Positions 16,531 through 24,149 of a stretch of DNA of 64,000 nucleotides are shown in pieces. Source of the stretch: Pseudomonas sp. SLFW (GTDB lineage Bacteria; Pseudomonadota; Gammaproteobacteria; Pseudomonadales; Pseudomonadaceae); NCBI RefSeq assembly GCF_009905615.1, contig NZ_JAAAKW010000001.1, positions 186,001 through 250,000 on the forward strand, read 5' to 3'. The notes beneath the pieces are model-generated. The model searched no databases and was not told where the DNA came from. It was given only the letters and a program-made list of their open reading frames with translations. Within the stretch, counting starts at the first letter, position 1, and every line of letters begins with the position of its first letter. The position numbers were made by a program, and so were the translations under genes.

Positions 16531-17859
16531 GTGCGTTCATTATTCTGGCGAATCCTGGCGAGCTTCTGGCTCGCGATCGCGTTGGTGGCGGGTCTGTCGA
16601 TCCTGCTGGGGCACATGCTCAATCAGGACGCCTGGATTCTCAGCCGCCACCCCGGCCTGCACAACCTGCCGGAGAAATGGACGACACTGTACGAAGACCA
16701 GGGCGAAGGCCCGGCGCAGGACTTTCTGCAAAACCTCAAGCGCAAGTACCACATCGACGTTCAGGTGCTGAACGACAGTGGCGAAGCGGTGATCCCCGGC
16801 ACCTTCCCTCCCCGTGCAGCGGCCTTCGAAGCCCGTCAGAAGGACGATCCACGGCAATTGCCATGGCGCCGCCTGACCGCTGAATACACCAGCCCGAAAA
16901 CCAGCGAAACCTACCTGCTGATCTACCGTATCCCGCATCCCGAATTGGACGCGTGGCATCGAGGCAGCCTGATCTGGCCGCTCAGTGCGCTGGGTATCGC
17001 GTTGGTGGTGCTGACCCTGTTCAGCCTGTTCGTCACGCTGTCGATCACCCGCCCCTTGAGCCGTTTGCGCGGTGCCGTGCATGACTTGGGACAGACGACG
17101 TACCAACAGAACAGCCTCGCGCAACTGGCCAACCGTCGCGATGAATTCGGCGTGCTTGCCCACGATTTCAACCGCATGGGCGCACGCCTGCAAAGCCTGA
17201 TCAGCAGCCAGCGTCAGTTGTTGCGCGACGTTTCCCACGAACTGCGCTCCCCGCTCGCACGCCTTCGCATCGCCCTGGCCCTCGCCGAGCGCGCCGGACC
17301 GGATGAACGGGAAAAGCTGTGGCCACGATTGACCCGCGAATGCGATCGGCTGGAAGAATTGATCAGCGAGATTCTGGCGCTGGCACGACTGGACGCTGAC
17401 ATGGGTAACGCTGCGCCAATCGATCTGCCGGGGCTGTTGCATCACCTGAAAGCCGAAACCGAGCTAAGCGGCACCGAGCAAGTGGTGACGGTGGAATCGC
17501 AACCGGGGGCGCAGTTGCAAGGCTGGCCCAACGTGCTGGAACGGGCGCTGGATAACCTTTTGCGCAACGCCCTGCGCTTCAACCCGGCGGGACAGCCCAT
17601 CGAGCTGAGCGCACGGACCTCCGAAGAAGGATTGCGTATCAGCGTGCGCGACCACGGGCCAGGGGTGAGCGCCGAGCACCTGTCGCAGTTGGGCGAGCCG
17701 TTCTACCGGGCGCCGAACCAGACTGCGCCGGGCTATGGCCTGGGCCTGGCCATCGCCAAACGCGCTGCGGAAAAGCATGGCGGGGTTCTGGTGTTCGAGA
17801 ATCACCCGCAGGGCGGATTTGTGGCGAGCATTGTGGTGCCAAAAGAGCTGGCAGTCTGA
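16531..17859 (+). CDS. cpxA: CpxA-like sensor histidine kinase
   Basis: A membrane sensor kinase of 442 residues with a GTG start behind GAGGG. It has an N-terminal membrane span (about residues 8-28), a periplasmic domain of about 115 residues and a second span near 147-172. A HAMP linker follows (ITRPLSRLRGAVHDL), then the phospho-acceptor His237 in LRDVSHELRSPL and an ATPase domain with NLLRNALRFN, DHGPGVS and YGLGLAIAKR. It pairs with the response regulator upstream; the signal is presumably envelope stress. Confidence 0.87.
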   Translation: MRSLFWRILASFWLAIALVAGLSILLGHMLNQDAWILSRHPGLHNLPEKWTTLYEDQGEGPAQDFLQNLKRKYHIDVQVLNDSGEAVIPGTFPPRAAAFEARQKDDPRQLPWRRLTAEYTSPKTSETYLLIYRIPHPELDAWHRGSLIWPLSALGIALVVLTLFSLFVTLSITRPLSRLRGAVHDLGQTTYQQNSLAQLANRRDEFGVLAHDFNRMGARLQSLISSQRQLLRDVSHELRSPLARLRIALALAERAGPDEREKLWPRLTRECDRLEELISEILALARLDADMGNAAPIDLPGLLHHLKAETELSGTEQVVTVESQPGAQLQGWPNVLERALDNLLRNALRFNPAGQPIELSARTSEEGLRISVRDHGPGVSAEHLSQLGEPFYRAPNQTAPGYGLGLAIAKRAAEKHGGVLVFENHPQGGFVASIVVPKELAV

Positions 17860-17919
17860 CCTCGGTCTCTGTAGCACGGCTTGCCGGCTGTCGCGATTTC
17901 AAGAACTGCCCTTCCCCCC

Positions 17920-17975
17920 TGAACTGCCCCCCCCAAGGGTTGGATTGGTCTCCAACTTTTTTGGGGGGCAGTTCA
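17920..17975. mobile_element. Palindrome of two insertion-sequence-like ends
   Basis: Both ends read inward as TGAACTGCCCCCC, one continuing CCAAGGGTTGGA and the other AAAAAAGTTGGAGA, with almost nothing between. This looks like the two terminal inverted repeats of an IS3-like element, by my recollection of such ends, joined without the transposase. A further partial GAACTGCCC lies just to the left. A REPIN follows immediately. Confidence 0.5.
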
Positions 17976-17977
17976 CC

Positions 17978-18069
17978 CTGTGGGAGCGAATTCATTCGCG
18001 ATGCGGTGGTACAGCCGACGAAGATGTATCGGATGCCCAGACCTCTCGCGAATGAATTCGCTCCCACAG
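17978..18069. repeat. REPIN, family A
   Basis: A full-length copy with the standard arms and a core containing CAGCCGACGAAGATGTATCG. It is adjacent to the IS-end palindrome and lies in the spacer between the convergent cpxA and nitroreductase genes. Confidence 0.9.
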
Positions 18070-18099
18070 AAACGCATCCCGTCTGCTACGACCTCAACG

Positions 18100-18660
18100 T
18101 TAGCCCTGCCACGCCGTGACAAACTCCGCCACGTCCGGCTTGGCTGCTTCCCGTGGCGGATTCAGCGGGGTGCCGAGGTACAGAAACGCGACCACCTCTT
18201 CATCCGCTGCCAGACCCAATCCTTTCGCCACGTGCGCCGAATACGAGAGCTCGCCCGTGCGCCAGACCGCGCCCACACCCAACGCATACGCTGCCAGCAG
18301 CACGCCATGGGCCGCGCAGCCTGCGGTGATCACCTGTTCTTTCTTGGGCACCTTGTAGTGATCGGTCAGCTTGGCGATCACCACGACCACCAGTGGCGCA
18401 CGCAATGGGCCGAGACGCGCTTTGTCCAGCGCCTTTTCATCCGCCTCGCCATCGCTTTCAAGCAGCGACTGAGCCAGCAGCTCGCCCATGCGATTGCGTG
18501 CGTCACCTTCCACGGTCAGAAAACGATAGGGGCGCAAGCCGCCATGGTCAGGTGCCCGCAGGGCCGCGCCGAAGAGAATCTCGCGCTGTGCAGCGTCCGG
18601 GGCTGGCTCGACCAGCCGGGGAACAGACACGCGATTGAGCAATACGTCGAGCGCTTCCAT
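18100..18660 (-). CDS. Nitroreductase family protein, YdjA-like
   Basis: An FMN-dependent NAD(P)H oxidoreductase of the nitroreductase fold, 186 residues, resembling E. coli YdjA. Landmarks are RVSVPRLVEPAPDAAQ at the N-terminus, APDHGGLRPYRFLTVEG and a C-terminal GTPLNPPR. The start giving MEALDVLLNRVS fits the family; the frame extends 27 codons upstream without support. The physiological substrate is unknown. It is transcribed alone, divergent from trkH. Confidence 0.87.
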   Translation of the reverse strand: MEALDVLLNRVSVPRLVEPAPDAAQREILFGAALRAPDHGGLRPYRFLTVEGDARNRMGELLAQSLLESDGEADEKALDKARLGPLRAPLVVVVIAKLTDHYKVPKKEQVITAGCAAHGVLLAAYALGVGAVWRTGELSYSAHVAKGLGLAADEEVVAFLYLGTPLNPPREAAKPDVAEFVTAWQG

Positions 18661-18835
18661 TGAGTCGTCTCCTGAAAATTGATGGGGCATTGTAGTGCCG
18701 CAAACACGTTCTTGAACTTCAATAACGAATGACAGTAGCAATTACTTACACGACACTCGGAAAAGCCCTCGGTTTACACGATTCGACTGCCGGGTAGAAT
18801 GTGCGGCCTCCTCCTTCACAGATCAGAGCGACTGC

Positions 18836-20290
18836 ATGGCGTTGCCGACCCTCCGCATCATCGGCTTCATTATCGGCATCTTCCTCATCACCCTGGCCAT
18901 TGCCATGGTCGTGCCCATGGTGACGCTGGTGATCTTCGACCGAACCCGCGACATGCCCTCGTTTCTCTGGTCGAGCATGATCACCTTTATCGCCGGGTTG
19001 GCGCTCGTGGGCCAGGGGCGGCCCGAACACGTGCACTTGCGTCCACGGGACATGTACCTGCTCACCGTCAGCAGTTGGGTGGTTGTCTGCATATTTGCGG
19101 CGCTGCCGTTTCTGTTGACCCAGCACATCAGCTACACCGATTCGTTTTTTGAGAGCATGTCCGGCATCACGGCCACCGGCTCTACGGTGCTGAGCGGGCT
19201 GGACACCATGTCGCCGGGGATTCTGATCTGGCGCTCGCTGCTGCACTGGCTCGGGGGCATCGGCTTCATCGGGATGGCGGTGGCGATTCTGCCCTTGCTG
19301 CGCATCGGTGGCATGCGGCTGTTTCAGACCGAGTCGTCGGACCGTTCCGAAAAAGTCATGCCGCGCTCGCACATGGTCGCCAAGTTCATCGTGCTGGTGT
19401 ACGTCGGCTTCACCGTAATCGGCAGCCTCGCGTTCTGGTGGGCGGGCATGAGCCTGTTCGACGCGATCAACCATTCGATGTCGGCGATTTCCACAGGCGG
19501 TTTTTCCACCTCCGACCTGTCCCTCGCCAAATGGCCACAACCCTCCGTGCACTGGGTGGCGATCGTGATGATGATCCTCGGCAGCCTGCCCTTCACCCTG
19601 TACGTCGCGACGTTGCGCGGGCACCGCAAGGCGTTGATCAAGGATGAGCAAGTACGAGGTTTCATCGGTCTGCTGCTGGTGACTTGGCTGGTGATGACGC
19701 TCTGGTATTGGGCCACCACCGACCTGCCGTGGTACGACGCCCTGCGCCATGTGGCGTTGAACGTCACGTCGGTGATCACCACCACGGGTTTCGCGCTGGG
19801 CGACTACAGCCTGTGGGGCAATTTTTCGCTGATGTTTTTCTTCTACATCGGCTTCATCGGCGGCTGCTCGGGCTCGACAGCGGGTGGCGTGAAGGTGTTC
19901 CGGTTTCAGGTCGCCTACATCCTGCTCAAGGCCAACCTCAATCAACTGATTCATCCTCGGGCGGTGATCAAGCAAAAGTACAACGGCCATCGCCTGGACG
20001 AAGAAATCGTGCGGTCGATCCTGACATTCTCGTTTTTCTTTACGTTCACCATCTGCCTGATCGCATTGCTGCTGTCGTTGCTGGGGCTGGACTGGATGAC
20101 CGCGTTGACGGGCGCGGCGAGTACCGTGTCGGGCGTGGGTCCGGGGCTGGGCGAAACCATCGGCCCGGCGGGCAACTTCGCGACCCTGCCGGATGCGGCG
20201 AAATGGATCTTGTCGTTGGGGATGCTGCTGGGGCGGCTGGAAATCATCACTGTGCTGGTGCTGTGCGTTCCCGCGTTTTGGCGGCATTGA
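18836..20290 (+). CDS. trkH: Potassium uptake protein TrkH
   Basis: The membrane channel subunit of the Trk potassium uptake system, working with cytosolic TrkA (not in the window). The 484 residues form repeated M1-P-M2 units whose pore-loop glycines are visible in SGITATGSTVLSGLD, SAISTGGFSTSD, SVITTTGFALGD and STVSGVGPGLG. GGCSGSTAGGVKVFR is highly conserved. The length is standard. Only a weak ribosome site precedes the ATG, and a REP palindrome follows the stop codon. Confidence 0.95.
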   Translation: MALPTLRIIGFIIGIFLITLAIAMVVPMVTLVIFDRTRDMPSFLWSSMITFIAGLALVGQGRPEHVHLRPRDMYLLTVSSWVVVCIFAALPFLLTQHISYTDSFFESMSGITATGSTVLSGLDTMSPGILIWRSLLHWLGGIGFIGMAVAILPLLRIGGMRLFQTESSDRSEKVMPRSHMVAKFIVLVYVGFTVIGSLAFWWAGMSLFDAINHSMSAISTGGFSTSDLSLAKWPQPSVHWVAIVMMILGSLPFTLYVATLRGHRKALIKDEQVRGFIGLLLVTWLVMTLWYWATTDLPWYDALRHVALNVTSVITTTGFALGDYSLWGNFSLMFFFYIGFIGGCSGSTAGGVKVFRFQVAYILLKANLNQLIHPRAVIKQKYNGHRLDEEIVRSILTFSFFFTFTICLIALLLSLLGLDWMTALTGAASTVSGVGPGLGETIGPAGNFATLPDAAKWILSLGMLLGRLEIITVLVLCVPAFWRH

Positions 20291-20308
20291 AGCCTCGATT
20301 GGCCCCTG

Positions 20309-20393
20309 CAGGAGTGAGCTTGCTCGCGATTGCGTCCGCCCGCTCACGGCATCTGTGACTGACGCACCGCGATCGCGAGCAAGCTCACTCCTA
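20309..20393. repeat. REP palindrome, GAGCAAGCT family
   Basis: The left arm AGGAGTGAGCTTGCTCGCGA faces a complementary right arm TCGCGAGCAAGCTCACTCCT across about 40 bp. It lies between the convergent trkH and AraC-type genes. The arm core matches the remnant near 6.05 kb and the tail of the element near 51.2 kb. Confidence 0.8.
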
Positions 20394-20407
20394 CAAAACA
20401 TCGGCCG

Positions 20408-21415
20408 TCAGGCGATGGACTTCCTGATCCGATACTCCCCCGGCGTTTCATCGAACCAACGCCGGAACGCCCGGAAGAAGTTGCTCGGATCGGCAAACCC
20501 CAGCAGATACGCGATCTCCAGCAGGGTCATCTGCGGTTGAGCCAGATACTGCTCGGACAACTCTCGACGGGTGTCATCCAGCAGGGTCTGAAAACTGGTG
20601 CCCTCTTCCTGCAAACGCCGTTGCAACGTGCGCTGGGACAGATGCAGGCTTTGCGCCACGGCCTCGCGTTTCGGCTCGCCTTGCGGCAGCAGCCGGCACA
20701 GCACTTGCCGCGCCTGATGGGTGACACGGTTGCTGGCGAAGCGGGCCAGAAACTCCCCGGCAAAGCGATCGTGCAGCTTGGCCATGGCCTCGTCGGCGGT
20801 GGGCAATGGCGCTTCCATGTCTGCCCGCTCGAACACCAGCGCATCGTACGGCGCGTTGAAGGCCAGGGGCGCATGGAAGAATTTCTTGTAGGGCTCGACG
20901 TTTTTCGGCTGGTCGCCCTGGATCAGCACTTGGCGGGGGTGCAGCGGACGTCCGGTCAACCACCCACAAAACGCGAGGGCAAAGGCCAGTGAGGCCTCGG
21001 CACTTTGCCGCGTTGGCGGCAGCAGGTCGCCATGCACCGTCAAAATCAGCGCGTAGCCTTCCGGCAGGAGTTTGAAACTCAGGTCGGCGCTGTCGGCAAT
21101 GATGCGCTGATACTTCACCAGCCGCTCGAACCCCTCTTTCAGGGTGCGACTCGACATCAAGGCATAACCGGCGACGCTGAAGGACGCAGGCCGCACCACT
21201 CGGGCCATGTTCAGGCCCACCGCAGGATTGCCAGACAGCTCGACGGCCCGTGTCCAGAGCCGGGTCATGGAATCCTGCGGGAAACGCGCGTCCGGGTTTT
21301 CGAGATCGGCGTACACCAGCCCCAGTTCGGTGAACAAGGCGCGACAGTCCAGACCGTCCATTTCGAGCGACTTGACGATCCCCATCGCCCAGCTTGAAGA
21401 AGTCGTTTTTTCCAT
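20408..21415 (-). CDS. AraC-family transcriptional regulator, OruR-like type
   Basis: A 335-residue regulator with an N-terminal effector-binding domain of the Arabinose_bd type (residues about 20-205). A C-terminal AraC helix-turn-helix pair follows, with AQSLHLSQRTLQRRLQEEG and IAYLLGFADPSNFFRAFRRW. The layout is that of P. aeruginosa OruR and related proteins; the effector is unknown. It is divergent from the Mpo1-like gene with 135 bp between starts, so it may control that gene or itself. Confidence 0.85.
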   Translation of the reverse strand: MEKTTSSSWAMGIVKSLEMDGLDCRALFTELGLVYADLENPDARFPQDSMTRLWTRAVELSGNPAVGLNMARVVRPASFSVAGYALMSSRTLKEGFERLVKYQRIIADSADLSFKLLPEGYALILTVHGDLLPPTRQSAEASLAFALAFCGWLTGRPLHPRQVLIQGDQPKNVEPYKKFFHAPLAFNAPYDALVFERADMEAPLPTADEAMAKLHDRFAGEFLARFASNRVTHQARQVLCRLLPQGEPKREAVAQSLHLSQRTLQRRLQEEGTSFQTLLDDTRRELSEQYLAQPQMTLLEIAYLLGFADPSNFFRAFRRWFDETPGEYRIRKSIA

Positions 21416-21550
21416 GGCTGCACTTCTACTTCCAGACCAGCCGCCCCCTGCGACTGATAGCGGAAGGATACTACGTTGGCACCCATTGTCACTGACTGTC
21501 CGGAGTGCTGGTCTAGACTGAGAGCATTAAATCGACAAGAGAAGACCGCA

Positions 21551-21862
21551 GTGGATAACGTCAAGACGTTTGAGGGGTTCGCCGACTTTTACCCGTATTA
21601 CCTGCAAGAGCACAGGGACAGCACGTGCCGCCGTCTGCACTTCATCGGCACGACGCTGGTGCTGCTGATTCTGGCGACCGCCCTGTTGAGCGCCAGTTGG
21701 CTGCTGCTGTGGGTGCTGCCGTTGGCGGGTTACACCTTTGCCTGGGTCGGTCATTTCTTTTTCGAGAAGAATCGCCCGGCCACGTTCAAGCATCCGTTCT
21801 ACAGCTTGCTGGGCGATTTCGTGATGTACAAAGACATGCTGATCGGCAGGGTGCCGTTTTAA
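21551..21862 (+). CDS. Mpo1-like (DUF962) small membrane protein
   Basis: A 103-residue integral membrane protein of the DUF962/Mpo1 family, whose yeast member is an iron-dependent dioxygenase for 2-hydroxy fatty acids. The family histidines are present: YLQEHRD near the start, RRLHFIGT, the GHFFFEKNRPATFKHP segment, and two hydrophobic spans between. I start at the GTG giving MDNVKTFEGFADFYPYY because earlier in-frame codons do not resemble the family. Activity of bacterial members is largely untested. Confidence 0.83.
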   Translation: MDNVKTFEGFADFYPYYLQEHRDSTCRRLHFIGTTLVLLILATALLSASWLLLWVLPLAGYTFAWVGHFFFEKNRPATFKHPFYSLLGDFVMYKDMLIGRVPF

Positions 21863-21876
21863 ACATCGAGCGCCCC

Positions 21877-22692
21877 TTAAACGGTTTCGGCCGCCGGCTG
21901 GGCGTCCAGGCTTTTGGCCTTGACGTGCGCGTCGGCCAGGCGGAACAGCTCGATGGTGCCGTCCCAGTGCTCGATCAGCGCCGTGCAGGATTCAACCCAG
22001 TCGCCGCAGTTGAGGTATTCCACCCCGCCCACCTGACGGATTTCCGCGTGGTGAATGTGGCCGCACACCACCCCGTCCAACCCGCGCTTTACGCACTCGT
22101 GGGCGATGGCTTCTTCGAAATCGCTGATGAAGTTCACCGCCGTCTTGACCTTGTGCTTCAGGTACGCCGACAACGACCAATAGCCTTTGCCGTACTTGGC
22201 GCGCCAGTGATTGAGCCAGCGGTTGAGGGTCAGGGTGAACTCGTAGGCCGAGTCGCCAAGAAATGCCAGCCAGCGGTGATAGCGAGTGATGACGTCGAAC
22301 TGGTCGCCGTGGATCACCAGCAGACGACGGCCATCGGCGGTGACGTGTTCGGCCTCGTCCACCAACTGGATATTGCCGAGGATCAGCTTCGAGTAACGGC
22401 GCAGGAATTCATCGTGGTTGCCGGTGACGTAGATTACCTCGGTGCCGCGCTTGCTCATGGTCAGCAGGCGGCGGATAACGTTGGTATGCGCCTGAGGCCA
22501 ATACATGCCGCCGCGCAGTTTCCAGCCGTCGATAATATCGCCGACCAGATAAATCCTGTCGGCCTGATACTGTTTGAGGAACGCGGACAGGTGTTCGGCC
22601 TGACAATCCCGGGTTCCCAGGTGTACATCAGAAATCCACAAGGTCCGGACACGCTGCTTACGACTGGGTTTCACGTTCTCGGCAATGCTCAT
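21877..22692 (-). CDS. Metallophosphoesterase, LpxH-like (COG2908)
   Basis: A calcineurin-like phosphoesterase of 271 residues. The metal-binding motifs are complete: SDVHLGTRD, LVGDIIDGW, TGNHDEFL, VIHGDQFD and CGHIHHAE. It resembles UDP-2,3-diacylglucosamine hydrolases but is longer than typical LpxH (~240 residues), and pseudomonads usually carry a separate true lpxH elsewhere. The lipid A role is therefore inference. It is convergent with the Mpo1-like gene (14 bp between stops), and a REPIN lies upstream. Confidence 0.82.
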   Translation of the reverse strand: MSIAENVKPSRKQRVRTLWISDVHLGTRDCQAEHLSAFLKQYQADRIYLVGDIIDGWKLRGGMYWPQAHTNVIRRLLTMSKRGTEVIYVTGNHDEFLRRYSKLILGNIQLVDEAEHVTADGRRLLVIHGDQFDVITRYHRWLAFLGDSAYEFTLTLNRWLNHWRAKYGKGYWSLSAYLKHKVKTAVNFISDFEEAIAHECVKRGLDGVVCGHIHHAEIRQVGGVEYLNCGDWVESCTALIEHWDGTIELFRLADAHVKAKSLDAQPAAETV

Positions 22693-22813
22693 GGATAGCC
22701 TCCACTCGGGTTTTCACAAGGGTGGACCGAGTGGGTGAAATGAACATGACGAGCAGATTGAAATTTGATGACAGCGGCTACAGTGCCGCGCTCCGGGCAC
22801 GCCGCAAGACACC

Positions 22814-22903
22814 TGTAGGAGCGAATTCATTCGCGAATCGGTTTTCCAAACGACGCATCTCCATCGGATGTAACGGCCTCTCGCGAATGAATTCGCTCCC
22901 ACA
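22814..22903. repeat. REPIN, family A
   Basis: Arms TAGGAGCGAATTCATTCGCG and CGCGAATGAATTCGCTCCCA flank a core with ACGCATCTCCATCGGATG. It lies between the LpxH-like gene and the end of the bestrophin-like gene. Confidence 0.9.
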
Positions 22904-22943
22904 AAGACCCCATCCGACCGACGTTACGGCCTTGCCTGCACGG

Positions 22944-23843
22944 TCACGTCAACACGTAATCCACCGGTTCCAGCATCGGCGGCAGGGGCGTCACGCCCAA
23001 GGCATCGAGGACATCGCGCTCGACGACCCGAACCAGCGCGTCCAGCGGCAGGTCGTTTTCGTCGTAGCCGAACGGGTCTTCCAGTTCGTTGCCGATGGCG
23101 TCCAGGCCGAAGAAGGTGTAGCTGACGATGGCCATGAACAGCGGGGTCATCCAGCCCAACGGCTCGGCCATGGCGAAGGGCAGCAGAATGCAGAACAGGT
23201 AAATCGTACGGTGCAGCAGCAAGGTGTACGGAAACGGCAGCGGCGTGGTCTTGATGCGGTCGCAGGTAGCGATGACGCGACTGAGCACGCTCAGGTGATT
23301 GGCCAGCAAGGTGTAGCGCCACTCGTTGATCTCACCGTTTTCACTGGCGTCCGAGCATTGCCGGCCGACCTCGCGCAGGATGCGGTCGCAATAATTTGCG
23401 CTGTCCACCGACGGCGGGCGGCTCAGCCAGTGTTGCGTGACCTTCTCGACATCCTGACGGCGCAACGTCGCACAGAGGGCGTGGGCAAAGCCGCACAGGT
23501 CTCGCAGGATGCTGCCCCGTAGCGCGTCGTCCTTGAGCACTTGGGTTTCCCGAATGATGGAGCGGGTTTCGGTGATCACGTCTCCCCACGCCTTGCGCGC
23601 CTCGTACCAGCGGTCGTAACAGGCGTTGTTGCGAAAGCTCATGAAGATCGACAGCGACAGGCCGAGCAAGGTGAACGGCGTGGCGCTGACTTTCGCAAAA
23701 TAGTCCGGGTGCAGGCTCTCGATCAGCACGATGCCGGCCGCCAGAAACGTCACCAGCGCCGCTCGGGAGGCAATGCGCCGGGCAATCGAACCTTTGAGCG
23801 TCAGAAGAACGCTCCGCAGATTGGGATGCGGTCGAACAATCAT
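22944..23843 (-). CDS. Bestrophin-family ion channel protein
   Basis: A member of the bestrophin/YneE (UPF0187) family of inner-membrane ion channels, 299 residues. The diagnostic FRNNACYDRWYEARK is at residues 70-84, with later conserved YTLLLHRTIYLFC, PFAMAEPLGW and GNELEDPFGYDENDLPLD. Bacterial members conduct cations in the cases studied; the physiological ion is unknown. It starts 3 bp after the Rdx gene and is the last member of a tight three-gene minus-strand operon with the FimV-like gene. Confidence 0.9.
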   Translation of the reverse strand: MIVRPHPNLRSVLLTLKGSIARRIASRAALVTFLAAGIVLIESLHPDYFAKVSATPFTLLGLSLSIFMSFRNNACYDRWYEARKAWGDVITETRSIIRETQVLKDDALRGSILRDLCGFAHALCATLRRQDVEKVTQHWLSRPPSVDSANYCDRILREVGRQCSDASENGEINEWRYTLLANHLSVLSRVIATCDRIKTTPLPFPYTLLLHRTIYLFCILLPFAMAEPLGWMTPLFMAIVSYTFFGLDAIGNELEDPFGYDENDLPLDALVRVVERDVLDALGVTPLPPMLEPVDYVLT

Positions 23844-23846
23844 GGA

Positions 23847-24146
23847 TCAATCCGGGGGTGGCGTGGCACTGCGGTCATTGTGTCCAAGGTCGCGATCCGG
23901 GTCGATCCGGTCGCGAACACGCTGCTTCAGTACCTTGGCTTCGGGAAAACCGCCGTCAGTCTTGCGCTCCCAAATCTGCACATCATCGCAGGTGATGCGA
24001 AACACTCCGCCCGTTCCCGGCACCAGCGAGACCTCGCCCAGATCGTCGCCGAAGGTGCTGAGCAGCTCCTGCGCCAGCCACGCCGCACGCAACAGCCATT
24101 GGCATTGCGTGCAGTAGGTGATGGTGATTTCAGCCTTGTCGCCCAT
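23847..24146 (-). CDS. SelT/SelW/SelH (Rdx) family protein
   Basis: A 99-residue thioredoxin-like-fold protein with the redox motif C12-T-Q-C15 (YCTQCQWLLRAAWLAQEL). The conserved GGVFRI and WERKTDGGFPEAK-type segments follow (the latter as QIWERKTDGGFPE). Bacterial members use cysteine where animals use selenocysteine. A redox role is inferred. It is packed with 3-bp gaps between the FimV-like and bestrophin genes. Confidence 0.9.
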   Translation of the reverse strand: MGDKAEITITYCTQCQWLLRAAWLAQELLSTFGDDLGEVSLVPGTGGVFRITCDDVQIWERKTDGGFPEAKVLKQRVRDRIDPDRDLGHNDRSATPPPD

Positions 24147-24149
24147 GAG

